Shown one piece after another: positions 21,026-30,420 of a DNA stretch of 31,786 nucleotides (positions within the stretch are counted from its first letter, which is position 1; each line of letters starts with the position of its first letter). The notes below the pieces were generated by a model. That model saw nothing but the letters and a program-made list of their open reading frames with translations. It did not search any database and was not told the DNA's origin. Origin of the DNA: Seminavis robusta. Taxonomy: Eukaryota; Bacillariophyta; Bacillariophyceae; Naviculales; Naviculaceae. The stretch lies in NCBI GenBank assembly GCA_903772945.1, contig CAICTM010001322.1, forward strand, positions 1 through 31,786. Reading direction: 5' to 3'. Both the position numbers and the translations under genes were made by a program.

Positions 21026-21122
21026 AAAGCTTCCCTTCAAAATCATGGGAGTGACAAAGCTCGTCCACAACTTTGTGTGTGGCTGTCTTCCGTTGCCTTC
21101 TACAAAGCTTCCCTTCAAAATC
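21026..21122. repeat. Degenerate tandem duplication of about 78 bp
   Basis: The 19-mer AAAGCTTCCCTTCAAAATC occurs at 21026-21044 and 21104-21122. Each copy is preceded by a TTGCCTTCTA-type sequence. The stretch between the copies is not itself recognisable. Confidence 0.7.
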
Positions 21123-21459
21123 TTATTTGTGAGCTCTCCAATGCATGTATGCATAGTGAAGCAATCGTGAGAGCTTTCCAAGGAACATTCTTGATAGCTT
21201 TGCTGTGAACAGTCGCGCAAGCAACCAATGAAACACGTCGAGCAAGTGGCCAACACGACCCATCTCTTTGCCAAAAAATATGTCTCACCCATGCCACTCC
21301 CGCTTCAGGTTTTCCTAGAGGGTGGGAACAAGCAAACCTCTCCTACTGGTATGGTTGGGTGGAGTGTTCAGTTCATAGCTCCCCCCCCTCTTGCTTGATC
21401 TTCTTCTCAAGCCGCACTTTTTCTGACAACACACTTCATTAGTTAAGAAGAAGCTGGCA

Positions 21460-22322
21460 ATGAGCAACCTTGAGACTGACATCGACCCTCCTGGACCAGA
21501 ACCAGATGTGATTGTCGTAGTGGGCGGGACCGAGTTCCACGAGTTCAGCTACCAGTTGCGCTCGTGGGGTTGTGGCTACTTTGACGCTGCATTTCGACGC
21601 ACGGAGATGAAGCAATCGGGACGCTTCGAGTTTCCTGATCGTGAACCGGAAGAATGGAAGCTGATCAAGGCATTGGCGGCTCCATTTTCCAAGGCAAAGC
21701 TTGACGAAAGTAACGTTTGGAAAGCTGTGTCCTGGTTTGATGAGCTACGGTATGCTGCAAGGATGGGTTGGATGCTTGTGACAACTTTCTCAGCAACGAA
21801 GTCATTCCGAAAGTTCTCCCCGAAAAAAGTCTGCGGAATGGAAGGGGACGTGGTGCCTTATCACGTTGTTGTTTGCGATGGCTTGATGAGCTCCTGGATA
21901 GTTTGACAAACGCAGTTCAGTATTCGCTTGAAAAAGCCGTCAAAGGATGCTGTGATGCTTTCAATGAGCTCGTCTCAAATCACATCTTTGAGATGAAGTC
22001 TAGGGTGAATGTCGACCACACTGCAACCATTGTCGCCGCGGTGAAGGATAATGAGCATTGTCGGGAACGGTTGTGGAACACCATGAAAGAGTTTACTCCA
22101 ATGGAAATGTGGTCTCTTTCAGATGACAAGTTGCTCGCAAATGAGTTACTTCCTTATGTGATTTTGCAAGGAATAAAAAGTCACGATGCAGACGTACCAG
22201 ACTTGGTGGCGCCGAGGATGTGTCTAGCCGACATTGAACGCTATGAGAAGTCGATAGGCAAAAGTGCGCCGAGGAAGAATACGAGAGGCGAAAGTGCGCC
22301 GATCAAGAGAAGGAAACGTTGA
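21460..22322 (+). pseudogene. BTB/POZ-domain protein, broken by one frame change
   Basis: The N-terminus (residues about 14-110) reads as a BTB/POZ fold: DVIVVVGGTEFHEFSYQLR, then YFDAAFRRTEMKQSGRFEF, then PEEWKLIKALAAPF and WFDELRYA. BTB domains mediate dimerisation and often recruit cullin-3 ubiquitin ligases; this role is family knowledge only. At about 21757-21759 one base appears to be missing: the first frame runs on to a stop at 21906, while the sequence continuing the domain, KDGLDACDNFLSNEVIPKVL, lies in the next frame and stays open to 22322. No GT-AG intron fits the junction. The helical C-terminal part ends in basic residues (APIKRRKR), a possible nuclear signal. With the frame joined the product would be about 287 residues. 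It may be an assembly indel or a recent pseudogene. Confidence 0.7.
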
Positions 22323-22621
22323 AGACCCTCGAGGACCCCGCACACACAGACGACTTTTTGCTTAGCTGGTGACTGTGACTTCGTATCTCCTTTCAACCAT
22401 TGGTTTCTCTCTTGGACTGTCGTGAACCGCCATGGTTGTATTCTGTAGCATTCAGTATATTCCTATAACTCTTATATTCGCTTGTCTCTACTTGCTCGTT
22501 TTACCATTTCCATTGCTGATTGAATCATTGTTCCATTCCATTCCACAAACATGCACACACCTTTATTCACACAACCACCAGTCCCTTTTACAAGCGTCTC
22601 TCTTCTCTTTTTCGTTCTGTT

Positions 22622-24055
22622 CTACTGACAAACACCCTTGGGTGTCAACTTGAGTTCGTACATGGAATCTCCGTGTACATTTCGTAAATGAAACTCCAAC
22701 TCCCCCGTCTCATCAATTTTGACCTGTCCAAAGTTGAGAAAGGATTGATCGGCAAATTTTCCATCGGCATAGAGAGTTGTGGGGTTGAACGACTTGTCGG
22801 GTCCTTTTTCCGGCACGGGCAAACAGAGGGCATGAAAGGGTGTCGATCCAATTTCGTAAAACAGCGGTGTCCCCTGCTCAAAGGGATCGTAGGAAATGGC
22901 AAAGGGAAAATGGACATCCCCGGAAATGAACATGACATTGTGAATCTGATTTTGTTGAATAAAATAGAGTACTTCTTGCAATTCCAATTCGGGTCCTCCC
23001 ATACTGACATCACTGCCATCGGACCATCCGTCGTATCCGGTTTCGGCGGGACGGGGCCATCCCGTCGGATACGCGAGTGGGACACTGGTACAAATGAATT
23101 TCCACGTGGTTGTCGAATCCCGCAGGGCATCGAGTAACCATTGTTTTTGCTCCGGGCCTAGAATGTGTTTCATGGTGGGTGTCACACCGGGATCGTGTTC
23201 TTCGTGCAATGCACGGTAGGATCGAGTATCGAGCACAAACAATTCGGCGTGAATTCCAAATTTCGCCTTGCGGTATATTCTTTTGGGTTCTTCGGGTGGT
23301 CCTTCGAACGGCCAGTATTCGTGAAAGACGCGTTCGCCGTGTTGATATAGATCTTCTTTGCCTTGACTTTTGAGTCGATCTTGTCCAAAATCATCAAAAA
23401 TTTCGTGATCGTCCCATGTATTAAAGACAACGGTATTGCGTAAAAAATCTCCCAGTGCTTCGTCTTCGAGATTGTACTTGTACCGTGCCCGGAAGGACTC
23501 CAAGTCGGTGGCGACTTCGAGGACGTCGACATTGTTGGGCGTCTGAAAGGTTTGTCCTTGAAAGAATGGTACCGGAGAGACCTTGTGAATGGGGTTATCC
23601 GCATAAATGAAATCGCCCTGTATTTGGATGAAATCTGGTTCCAACTTGGCCATGGCCTTGAAAATGGGAAATCCGGGTCCATCGGGATGCTCGGGTGTGT
23701 ACCGGCCGTACCCCTGTCCTCCAATACAAGATCCAAATACAAAATGAACACTCTTACTGCCACTCGTCTTGAAGGATCCGTAGCGATCTCCAATTTCGTA
23801 TACATACAACGTCGCCGGTGTGAGACCCGTCAAGGTCGTTTTGGACGTGAAATCGGCATTTGGATCCATCGGATGGAGTTTCAGTTTAATCTTGGTCGTG
23901 TCGTCTTCGGGGTCGTCGTCATCTTTCCAAACGGTCAAGACGGGAGGAAACTGTACTCCCAGTTCATCGCGATACCAGACCACCACCGACGTCTCGGTCA
24001 CTTCTCCAAACAAGGGACCATGCACCTTGTCAAAGACCAACTGGTCCTTGGCCAT
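22622..24055 (-). CDS. PhoD-like metallophosphatase (alkaline phosphatase D family)
   Basis: A 477-residue protein from the first in-frame ATG (MAKDQLVF). PhoD enzymes are Ca/Fe-dependent phosphomonoesterases or phosphodiesterases that release phosphate from organic esters. Motifs in order: FGSCIGGQ (Cys about 110), QGDFIYAD (about 146-153), FRARYKYNL, WDDHEIFDD (about 214-222), LFVLDTRSYR (about 272-281), LGPEQKQWLLDAL and FISGDVHF (about 376-383). All the metal-binding residues expected of the family appear to be present. The frame stays open upstream to 24253 without another ATG, and that stretch encodes a strongly hydrophobic leader (SLWLSGRLLLLLLVPY). The true start is therefore uncertain: an upstream exon, a non-ATG start or a sequence error could add a signal peptide. 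Secretion would fit organic-phosphate scavenging. Confidence 0.88.
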   Translation of the reverse strand: MAKDQLVFDKVHGPLFGEVTETSVVVWYRDELGVQFPPVLTVWKDDDDPEDDTTKIKLKLHPMDPNADFTSKTTLTGLTPATLYVYEIGDRYGSFKTSGSKSVHFVFGSCIGGQGYGRYTPEHPDGPGFPIFKAMAKLEPDFIQIQGDFIYADNPIHKVSPVPFFQGQTFQTPNNVDVLEVATDLESFRARYKYNLEDEALGDFLRNTVVFNTWDDHEIFDDFGQDRLKSQGKEDLYQHGERVFHEYWPFEGPPEEPKRIYRKAKFGIHAELFVLDTRSYRALHEEHDPGVTPTMKHILGPEQKQWLLDALRDSTTTWKFICTSVPLAYPTGWPRPAETGYDGWSDGSDVSMGGPELELQEVLYFIQQNQIHNVMFISGDVHFPFAISYDPFEQGTPLFYEIGSTPFHALCLPVPEKGPDKSFNPTTLYADGKFADQSFLNFGQVKIDETGELEFHLRNVHGDSMYELKLTPKGVCQ

Positions 24056-24253
24056 TGCAAATGCCTCACAGCTAGAACTAGTAGATGCACAGGTAGCACT
24101 TGTCGTAGGAATTGCACCACAATCCAACGGATATGGCACTAGTAGCAACAAAAGAAGTCTTCCAGACAACCACAGGCTCAGGGGTATCACAGCCACTCCA
24201 CACAAGCGTATCGTAGCGTTGGTTTTAATACTAGTAGTAGAAGATACAATCAC
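24056..24253 (-). other. Open leader upstream of the phosphatase ATG
   Basis: Sixty-six codons are in frame with the phosphatase and bounded upstream by an in-frame TGA. They encode CGVAVIPLSLWLSGRLLLLL and then a Ser/Thr-rich stretch, as a signal peptide would, but contain no ATG. The first codon of the stretch that could serve as a start is GTG. Confidence 0.5.
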
Positions 24254-25265
24254 AACAGCTCAACAGGTCTACTGTGACACTGCTGGCTCTACATTCATTC
24301 AAGCAGGGCAGAGCACAACCAGTTCAGAGTTCAGTTAGCTTCGCTAGAGCCAGGAGATAGATGATGGCGGATCGAGCTGATGCGAGATGGACGGATCCAA
24401 TCGGACACCTGACCTTGTCTTGTCTTGTTTGGTTCTGGGATTTCACTATTATTATTGCTTGGAGGCGGTTGAAGGGAGCGCTCAACCGCAAAAGATACCG
24501 CCATCATACCGGTACATGCATGTATGTACGATCCATCCACTCGACCCCAGGAAACCAGCTGTTAAGTGTCAACATTAGCCTTAGCTTTAACACTGATATT
24601 AGGGTTGTTGCTAACTGGGATACTACCTGACTGTTTCATGCTCTCGGTACATGTACCAGTTACGATGTACCAGCAAAAGCGACGGTCAATCTTGAGGACA
24701 AATAAATACACTGCTGCGAGGGGTTTAGAGTAAGGTGGATTATTTACGGACACTGATATATGGATGGCACTCATCATAGGCTACACCTTCCAGGATCTGT
24801 CATACAGGCAGTCGGTGATAGCTAGCTACGATAGCTGGACTTGATCATGAATCGGGATTTTATTGGTTTGCTTTCCCAAAACGAAAGTTAGCTGAACAAC
24901 AAGAGGTGCGACCATACAATTAATTTTGGGGGGAAGTTTCTACAATATGTTGTCGCCTTTTTAGCAGTCCGTGCATACCGAAACGTATGTTGGCCTACCG
25001 GTACCATAACATGCATGTACCACCTGGTGGTTGCGATATTCCCTGCGGTGGGCCTTTGCAGCTTTACTGGATTCAGCTTTACATCCACTTTTCCACGGCC
25101 AAAGGTCCAAACTGACGTGTTGGAACGAAAGTCTGCATGAAGCCTCGAACGCCAATGCCATGTCGGAAAAAAAAATGCTGACGAGCCGATTGGTGCAAGG
25201 TCCCTCTCCTGGTGCAACTCTCACAATCACAGATTTTGTTCCATCAACAAACGAAGCAACAAATC
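24254..25265. other. Divergent intergenic region, phosphatase and dehydrogenase
   Basis: No gene seen. It must hold both promoters. It is rich in GTAC palindromes: TACCGGTACATGCATGTA (24507 onward), GGTACATGTACC (24646-24657), TACCGGTACC (24996-25005) and ATGCATGTACC (25011 onward). Confidence 0.55.
24646..24657. repeat. GGTACATGTACC palindrome
   Basis: A perfect 12-bp palindrome, one of a family of GTAC/CATG-rich elements in the intergenic DNA of this window. Confidence 0.7.
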
Positions 25266-26453
25266 ATGATAACTCCAGAACTTCTCAGTATCCTTCTCCT
25301 GATAGCCGCTTATCTGAAGCAGGGGTTTGCGCTTTCCACCGAATCACTCCGCACTCCTCCTCTTACAACAAAGCCACAATCTGGGGCAGTGGTAGTGGTT
25401 GGGGGAGGTTTCATTGGATCTTCGTTTTGTGCTGTCTACCTGGCAAGCGGGAAACGTGTGGTCTGTAGTGACCCCTTTGTATCCGAAGCAGATCTTAAGA
25501 AGCGAATCGAGACAGTCTGGCCCACCGTAAGAGCTCGCGGCATCGGAGGCAAATTTGATTCCTGCCCAACAAGCCCTCCTTTTGAGAGATTGACCTTCGA
25601 AAGTAGCGTGGAGACAGCATTGAGGGAAAATCCTACACAGTTTGTACAAGAATGTACAATAGAGGACATTGAGAGTAAGCAAGAAGTATTGGGCCGATTG
25701 GATGAGCTCTTGGCCGATCAACCGTCGACGATCATTTCCAGCAGTACCTCTTACATCCCTCATGAGCTCTTGATCACAAAATGCAAACATCACAAGGATC
25801 GAGTATTGGTCGGACATCCGACAATCCCTTATTTGGATTCCTTCTTGGAAATCTATGGAACATCTCAAACTCATGTCAATGCCGCACAAGCTTGGTATTC
25901 TCAAGCTGGATTTGAAGCGGTCGTCATGAAAAAGACCATTCCAGGACATCTCTTCAACTCATTCCTTACCATGAACATGCGCCATGGCAACAAGTTAGTC
26001 AAGGACGGAGTCTGTACGCCCCAAGACGTGAATGTTGTCTTGCGGCATCTTGGTCGCTTCATGTACGCTCGTCATGGCTATCTGAGCTTGTTGTCCACTA
26101 TTGGTGGGGATCGAGGGCTCAAGGGAGGCCTGGACTTGTCCGCCAAAATCAAAATGAGCGCCATTTCGATTGTCTTTTATTCCTTACTGAAGAAAGTGCT
26201 TTTCTTCTTCAAGGGCTCTCGGGTGCGGCGGATTGCGGATTTTATGGCCAAGAAATTGCAGGATAAGGTCGAACCACCACCCGCACAAGAGTGGATTGAA
26301 GCTTGTGGGGAGTTCGAAGCACAGGTGACCAAGAATGGCACACTTTCAGTTCCGACTGGATTGTTTCAGGCTTGCGAGCCAATGTTTCAGAGGACGCCAT
26401 ATGAAGTTGGGAATGATCCTTTTGCCATTGAAGGCCCCAGTGACAAAAACTGA
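25266..26453 (+). CDS. 3-hydroxyacyl-CoA / L-gulonate 3-dehydrogenase-type oxidoreductase (lambda-crystallin-like)
   Basis: A 395-residue protein from the ATG at 25266. The frame is open further upstream, but that part contains only a GTG. The NAD-binding Rossmann fold is at about 40-65 (VVVVGGGFIGSSF). Typical family blocks follow: FVQECTIEDIESKQEVLGRLDE (split here as FVQECTIEDIE and KQEVLGRLDE), IISSSTSYIP, VGHPTIPYLDSFLEIYG with the catalytic-type His183, and KKTIPGHLFNSF. The C-terminal helical domain carries RHGYLSLLSTIGG. The family oxidises 3-hydroxyacyl-CoA or L-gulonate with NAD. The family's HPxNPP signature is changed to HPTIPY, so the substrate may differ. Residues 4-22 (PELLSILLLIAAYLKQGFA) form a hydrophobic leader, suggesting entry to the secretory route or an organelle. 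No plastid ASAFAP motif is clear. Confidence 0.85.
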   Translation: MITPELLSILLLIAAYLKQGFALSTESLRTPPLTTKPQSGAVVVVGGGFIGSSFCAVYLASGKRVVCSDPFVSEADLKKRIETVWPTVRARGIGGKFDSCPTSPPFERLTFESSVETALRENPTQFVQECTIEDIESKQEVLGRLDELLADQPSTIISSSTSYIPHELLITKCKHHKDRVLVGHPTIPYLDSFLEIYGTSQTHVNAAQAWYSQAGFEAVVMKKTIPGHLFNSFLTMNMRHGNKLVKDGVCTPQDVNVVLRHLGRFMYARHGYLSLLSTIGGDRGLKGGLDLSAKIKMSAISIVFYSLLKKVLFFFKGSRVRRIADFMAKKLQDKVEPPPAQEWIEACGEFEAQVTKNGTLSVPTGLFQACEPMFQRTPYEVGNDPFAIEGPSDKN

Positions 26454-27210
26454 AGCCTTGACTCCTCTCGCGCATTTTGTCATGTGTTCACATCCACATT
26501 TTAGAAAACCATTTTAGAAAACCATTTTAGAAAACCTAGCTACTAGAATTCAGAAGAAGCCTGTCTTGTAGGCTTTGTGCCTCCCTGGCTGGGTGGGCCT
26601 CCAAGCCACAATTCCCGAAAGCAATCCATCGGCAAGTTTGAAAGCATTGACGGATCCTCAGGCCGGGAGAGACGCGTTATTCAAGCCTCGGCAGCTTTAC
26701 TGGATTAATCTTTTACCTGCAATTGCTTGGTGATCGACGTCCAAAGATCTTCCAATCTTTGAGATATCTTTAGTCACGTGGCAGTCGTGACTTAAATTTC
26801 GTCTCCTGGAGACGATTTGCTTTAGGGGTAATGGTACCGATGGGGGCAGAGGTTTGAATTATACCCGGCGCGCATTACTTAGAAGGCCCTGTAGAAGTCT
26901 ACGTATTCGACTAGTATTGTATTGACGGGATACAGTCAACGCATGTACATGCACATGAAAGTCGCCTTGCGTTCTTCACATTTTAAAAATTGGCTCCTAA
27001 TTTTTCGGGTCGCCTGTGATTTGATTGGACGCTTGATCTTTTTTCAATGACTGACATTGAATGACGTACGAGGTGCAATGCGAATCTAGAAAGGTAGTTG
27101 TAGTAATAAAAGTTTTTATATACAGATTAATTTACCCTATATCCATACCGTTATACTTATAACAAGAACCCGTCTTCTCGCTGGAACATTTCAATCGTAT
27201 TGATCTTCTC
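26454..27210. other. Intergenic region downstream of the dehydrogenase
   Basis: No gene seen. It has a 13-bp triplicate just after the dehydrogenase and a CATGTACATG element near 26943. AT-rich sequence towards 27210 may be the terminal part of the decayed helicase element. Confidence 0.55.
26497..26535. repeat. Three tandem copies of a 13-bp unit
   Basis: CATTTTAGAAAAC is repeated three times exactly, 43 bases after the dehydrogenase stop, probably in its 3' UTR. Confidence 0.95.
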
Positions 27211-29755
27211 CTAGGACAGAAAGCCCAATAGTATCTTAAATCTTGCAAGCATGTCTCTCATTTGTTGTGCGCATGGCAAAGTTTTTGGATCCCATCCAGC
27301 TTCTTCAATAAGAACAACCACTCATGTTTCGCACCCTTGATAACACCACGTAAGCCCAGTTTTGACAGTATCGCCATGAATGTACCAATAAACACACTGC
27401 AGTTTATCCCATGTAATTTGTGTACCAGTTGTCGCAGAATTGCTGATAATCGGGAACTGCTTAACCTTCATCTTGGTGTGTACAACTTTTCCGTCATAAA
27501 ACCATCTTGGTACTGAAAGTGTAGTCTGTGCTCCGTTACATAAAAAGTACGTGGCATAATGTCTCCATTTCATGTTCCACAGGATAGATTTGACTTGACC
27601 TGAGTAAAGCCCGAATCTTGCAGCCGTTGTAGAGTTGAATAACCATGGGGTGCAACCATCCCTCACATTCACTTTCTCACAAAAAGCCGAGTCCATTGGC
27701 TTCTCCATTCGGAAATTCGTGTTCTCTGTAAACTATTACAGGACACCCCTTATATAAATTCAAAGCAGGATCAACACGTTTTCGTGAGTCCGAACCGGGT
27801 TTTTACGAGTCTTCTCCAATGTTGAAAAGAAGTGCTTTAAGACCGAATTGCTCTTAACACGAACCAGTGTCCCTGCCTTGATTGGCCATTTGAAGATCGT
27901 CCATGAAAATGAGTACTGCATCCATCAGCACGAAATCATCAGCAGGTTTGTTCTTACCGCAAAATTCTTCGAAGAAAGCTGAGTTAATGGCATCTCGATC
28001 TCGATTCAGATAAGTAGCAAATTGAATGTTCTCTGGTGGGACATGGGTTGGGCCAACCATGCAGGCGTCATTGATGGTCTCAATATCTTCTTCTGTTGGT
28101 CGCCCTTCACGCAATCTTAAACAGCGTTGCCCCAATTCAGGATCGTCTTTGAAGCGCTGCATTCCATCTAACTCAATAATGAATTCAGAGAGTCATGAAA
28201 TTCAGGAATAGTGTGCTGAAGATTGTAAATTGCGGGGCGTCCCACTGGTTCAAGTTGAGAGTAGTCCCCGGCGAACACCAAGTTAAGTACCCCAAATGGT
28301 TGGTATTCGTCTTGCATCAATGTCTTGGTGTAGTGGAATTTCTTCACTAAGTCAAGTTCCCCAGCGAATGAAATTTCGTCGAAGATAAGCATCCGTGCGT
28401 CACTCCATTCCTCTACCAAGTTCTTCGCCACACTTTCCCGAGTTCTGTTCAATCCCACAGCTGGATGCGTTGTTTCCCCATGAAGTATTGTAGCAGCAAC
28501 CCCCGACATAGCAGTGCCAACAATGGTTCGGTCGTTAAATGGATTATCAATCAAACTGCAGAATTCCTTGCCATAGGCCATGACTAGGTCAATTACGGTA
28601 GTCTTCCCCCTTCCTCCAGGCCATGTAGAAGAAGAATCAGTTGGTGGCCACGACTTCCCTTCAAAGTCAAAAGGTTTTTACGAGAAAGTCGGACTTTTGC
28701 CTTCAACCCCATATCCGGGACTCCATCCTCTAAGTTCACCTTTTCAGCTTCCTCATAAAATTTCAACAAGAAGGCTGCAATGATACACTCGAAAGCCTTC
28801 TCTGCTTGTCGTCCAGATTGGCAGCCGTTGCCCAGTCACTCATACTTCTCACGCTTCCAATCGCCTGCGACACTTCAACCTCCGGGTTGTACTTAAATAC
28901 ATTTGCCCTTTGGATGCACACCCGTTTGTTAAGTAGAAATTCAATGATCTTGTGATATCGAGGTGTTGGCGGTTTCACTTTGCTTTTCTTTGTATTGCCA
29001 GTCGTGTGAAAGTCACCACTTATGGTAACAAATTCGTCTTCATATAACGAATTCTCAGGAATGGGTAACTGCACGTTATATACTGCGTTGTCGCTTCCAT
29101 TTTGACGTATAGCCGTAAAACTAAGACCATTAAATGTGCTTGCCAGAAAGTCCCGGTTTTAATCTGTTGTGCCCTGGCTCTCAAGATCACGTATCCAATC
29201 CTCGTAAACCTTTTGAATCAGGTCATCTTCCTCATGTTCGTGCTCATCATCAGATTCGTATTCGTACATGTTCTCCTCACAATTTTCCGGTCTATAGGGC
29301 TTAGTGACTCGTTGGAGATCATCCTCTTTCACCTTATACCTCGGGTTGTTGAAAGCGGTGTCTTGAATGTTCTGGATGAATGACAGGTTCCTTTCTGAGA
29401 AGATGACGGGTTCTTCGTTATTCGCTTTTCTCAGACAATCGTATTCATACACTTCACGAAGTCTTCCAGCGAAAGCAAAGTTGGGCTGGGGGTTACGGAC
29501 TTTCTTTAAAAATTTTTTTTAAAGCCCAAACCATCGATGCGGCAAGTACCAAGCCAACAGCACTTCCGCATAAGTATCCATTTCCTGGTTCAGTTCGCCA
29601 GAAGGACACGTCAGGATATTCGCACCAAAACCGCCTGCTTCTGGGAAGGCCCATTGTGGAACCCGAACCAAAGCTTCTTCTTTCCTCAAAATTTCTCCCG
29701 CTGAAGTTTCACCAGTTAACACCCAGTCGTTTCCTTTGATCGCTGATGGATGCAC
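27211..29755 (-). pseudogene. Decayed PIF1-like helicase (Helitron-type or related mobile element)
   Basis: The minus strand carries, in order, pieces of one helicase protein. These are GETSAGEILRKEEALVRVPQ and MDTYAEVLLAWYLPHR (29755-29519); NNEEPVIFSERNLSFIQNIQ (29452-29159); DWATAANLDDKQR (before 28763); a Walker A region reading PGGRGKTT near 28600-28622; Walker B LIFDEISFAG; VFAGDYSQLEPVG; EDIETIND and FATYLNRDRDAINSAFF (28162-27854); FPIISNSATTG; and WAYVVLSRVRNMSG near 27340. This is the PIF1 superfamily 1B order. The frame is broken at least six times, including inside Walker A, so no active enzyme can be made. No Rep/HUH domain was seen upstream, so assignment to Helitrons rests on the family only. 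Confidence 0.8.
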
Positions 29756-29759
29756 GAAA

Positions 29760-30420
29760 TGCCCACAGTGTCAGCCATAAAAGGTCATTTCTCCTCATCA
29801 GTTCGCTGACGCTTCCGCCCGTGGACACTCTTCATTGGTCGTTCTCCGTAGCTCGTAAAACCGCTTTTGCACTACGCTTAACGCTAGTGATAAAGATCTT
29901 TCGAGTGTTTTGAGTTTGAGAGAATGAAGTTATGAGAGAGATTAGAAAGCTAAGTTTTGAAAACTAATCAACGAGAGAGATCATCATTTCAAAGGGTCGT
30001 AGATCTGGCTTCCCGCGGCAGACTATAAAGTGTGATAGAGTAGGTTGTGGTTGTAATCCTACGTTCTCTTCCCACGATCCTAAAACGGAAAGCGTGTGAA
30101 GGTTTGTCTTGCCTGGATCTAGTAGCGTGGACTTACTCCACGCTGGCTAATTCTAGCTATGTTTCATCATCAACCTGTGTGACTAGCGCGGTCATTGGAA
30201 CCTGGTCTCAAATGACTATTCACGAGAGACTCCGTCATGAGTCGAACTCAAACCCTATCTAGGATCGAAGCGCGAATAAGGCTAAGAGCCGTGTATTGCA
30301 TTCGCCCCTGACAAGGTTCACAGAAGGCGCGACAGCAGTCGGCCAAGGAGAACATATGATTTTAAAGTGCGGGCACTCTCATGAGGATGGATGTAGACAT
30401 CTGCGTCGCACGATGGCAAT
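29760..30420. other. Non-coding junction between the helicase relic and the gypsy relic; possible LTR remnant
   Basis: No gene seen. It lies just downstream (minus-strand sense) of the gypsy integrase, where a 3' LTR would be expected. It contains AT-rich and purine-rich stretches and an 8-bp stem hairpin. No LTR ends could be defined because the partner LTR is outside the window. Confidence 0.35.
30124..30144. repeat. Hairpin-forming inverted repeat
   Basis: AGCGTGGA, 5 bases, then TCCACGCT: a perfect 8-bp stem within the possible LTR region. Confidence 0.7.

Larger units (their letters stand above)
19456..21459. other. Intergenic region between LRR-D and the BTB gene
   Basis: No gene recognised. 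A 92-codon open frame at 20095-20373 has no known domain and is probably chance. The region holds an AGCTAGC-rich patch (20620-20690), the palindromes TACCGGTAC (20725-20733) and ACTGGTACCGTACCAGT (20802-20818), and a direct repeat (21026-21044 and 21104-21122). The LRR-D promoter should lie near 19456-19700. Confidence 0.55.

Noticed and set aside
24331..24540. Minus-strand ORF as a first exon for the phosphatase
   Set aside because: It would supply an ATG, but no good splice pair joining it to the leader was found by eye, and the protein is low in information.
29102..29383. 93-codon plus-strand hydrophobic open frame
   Set aside because: It is antisense to a recognisable piece of the PIF1-like helicase relic.
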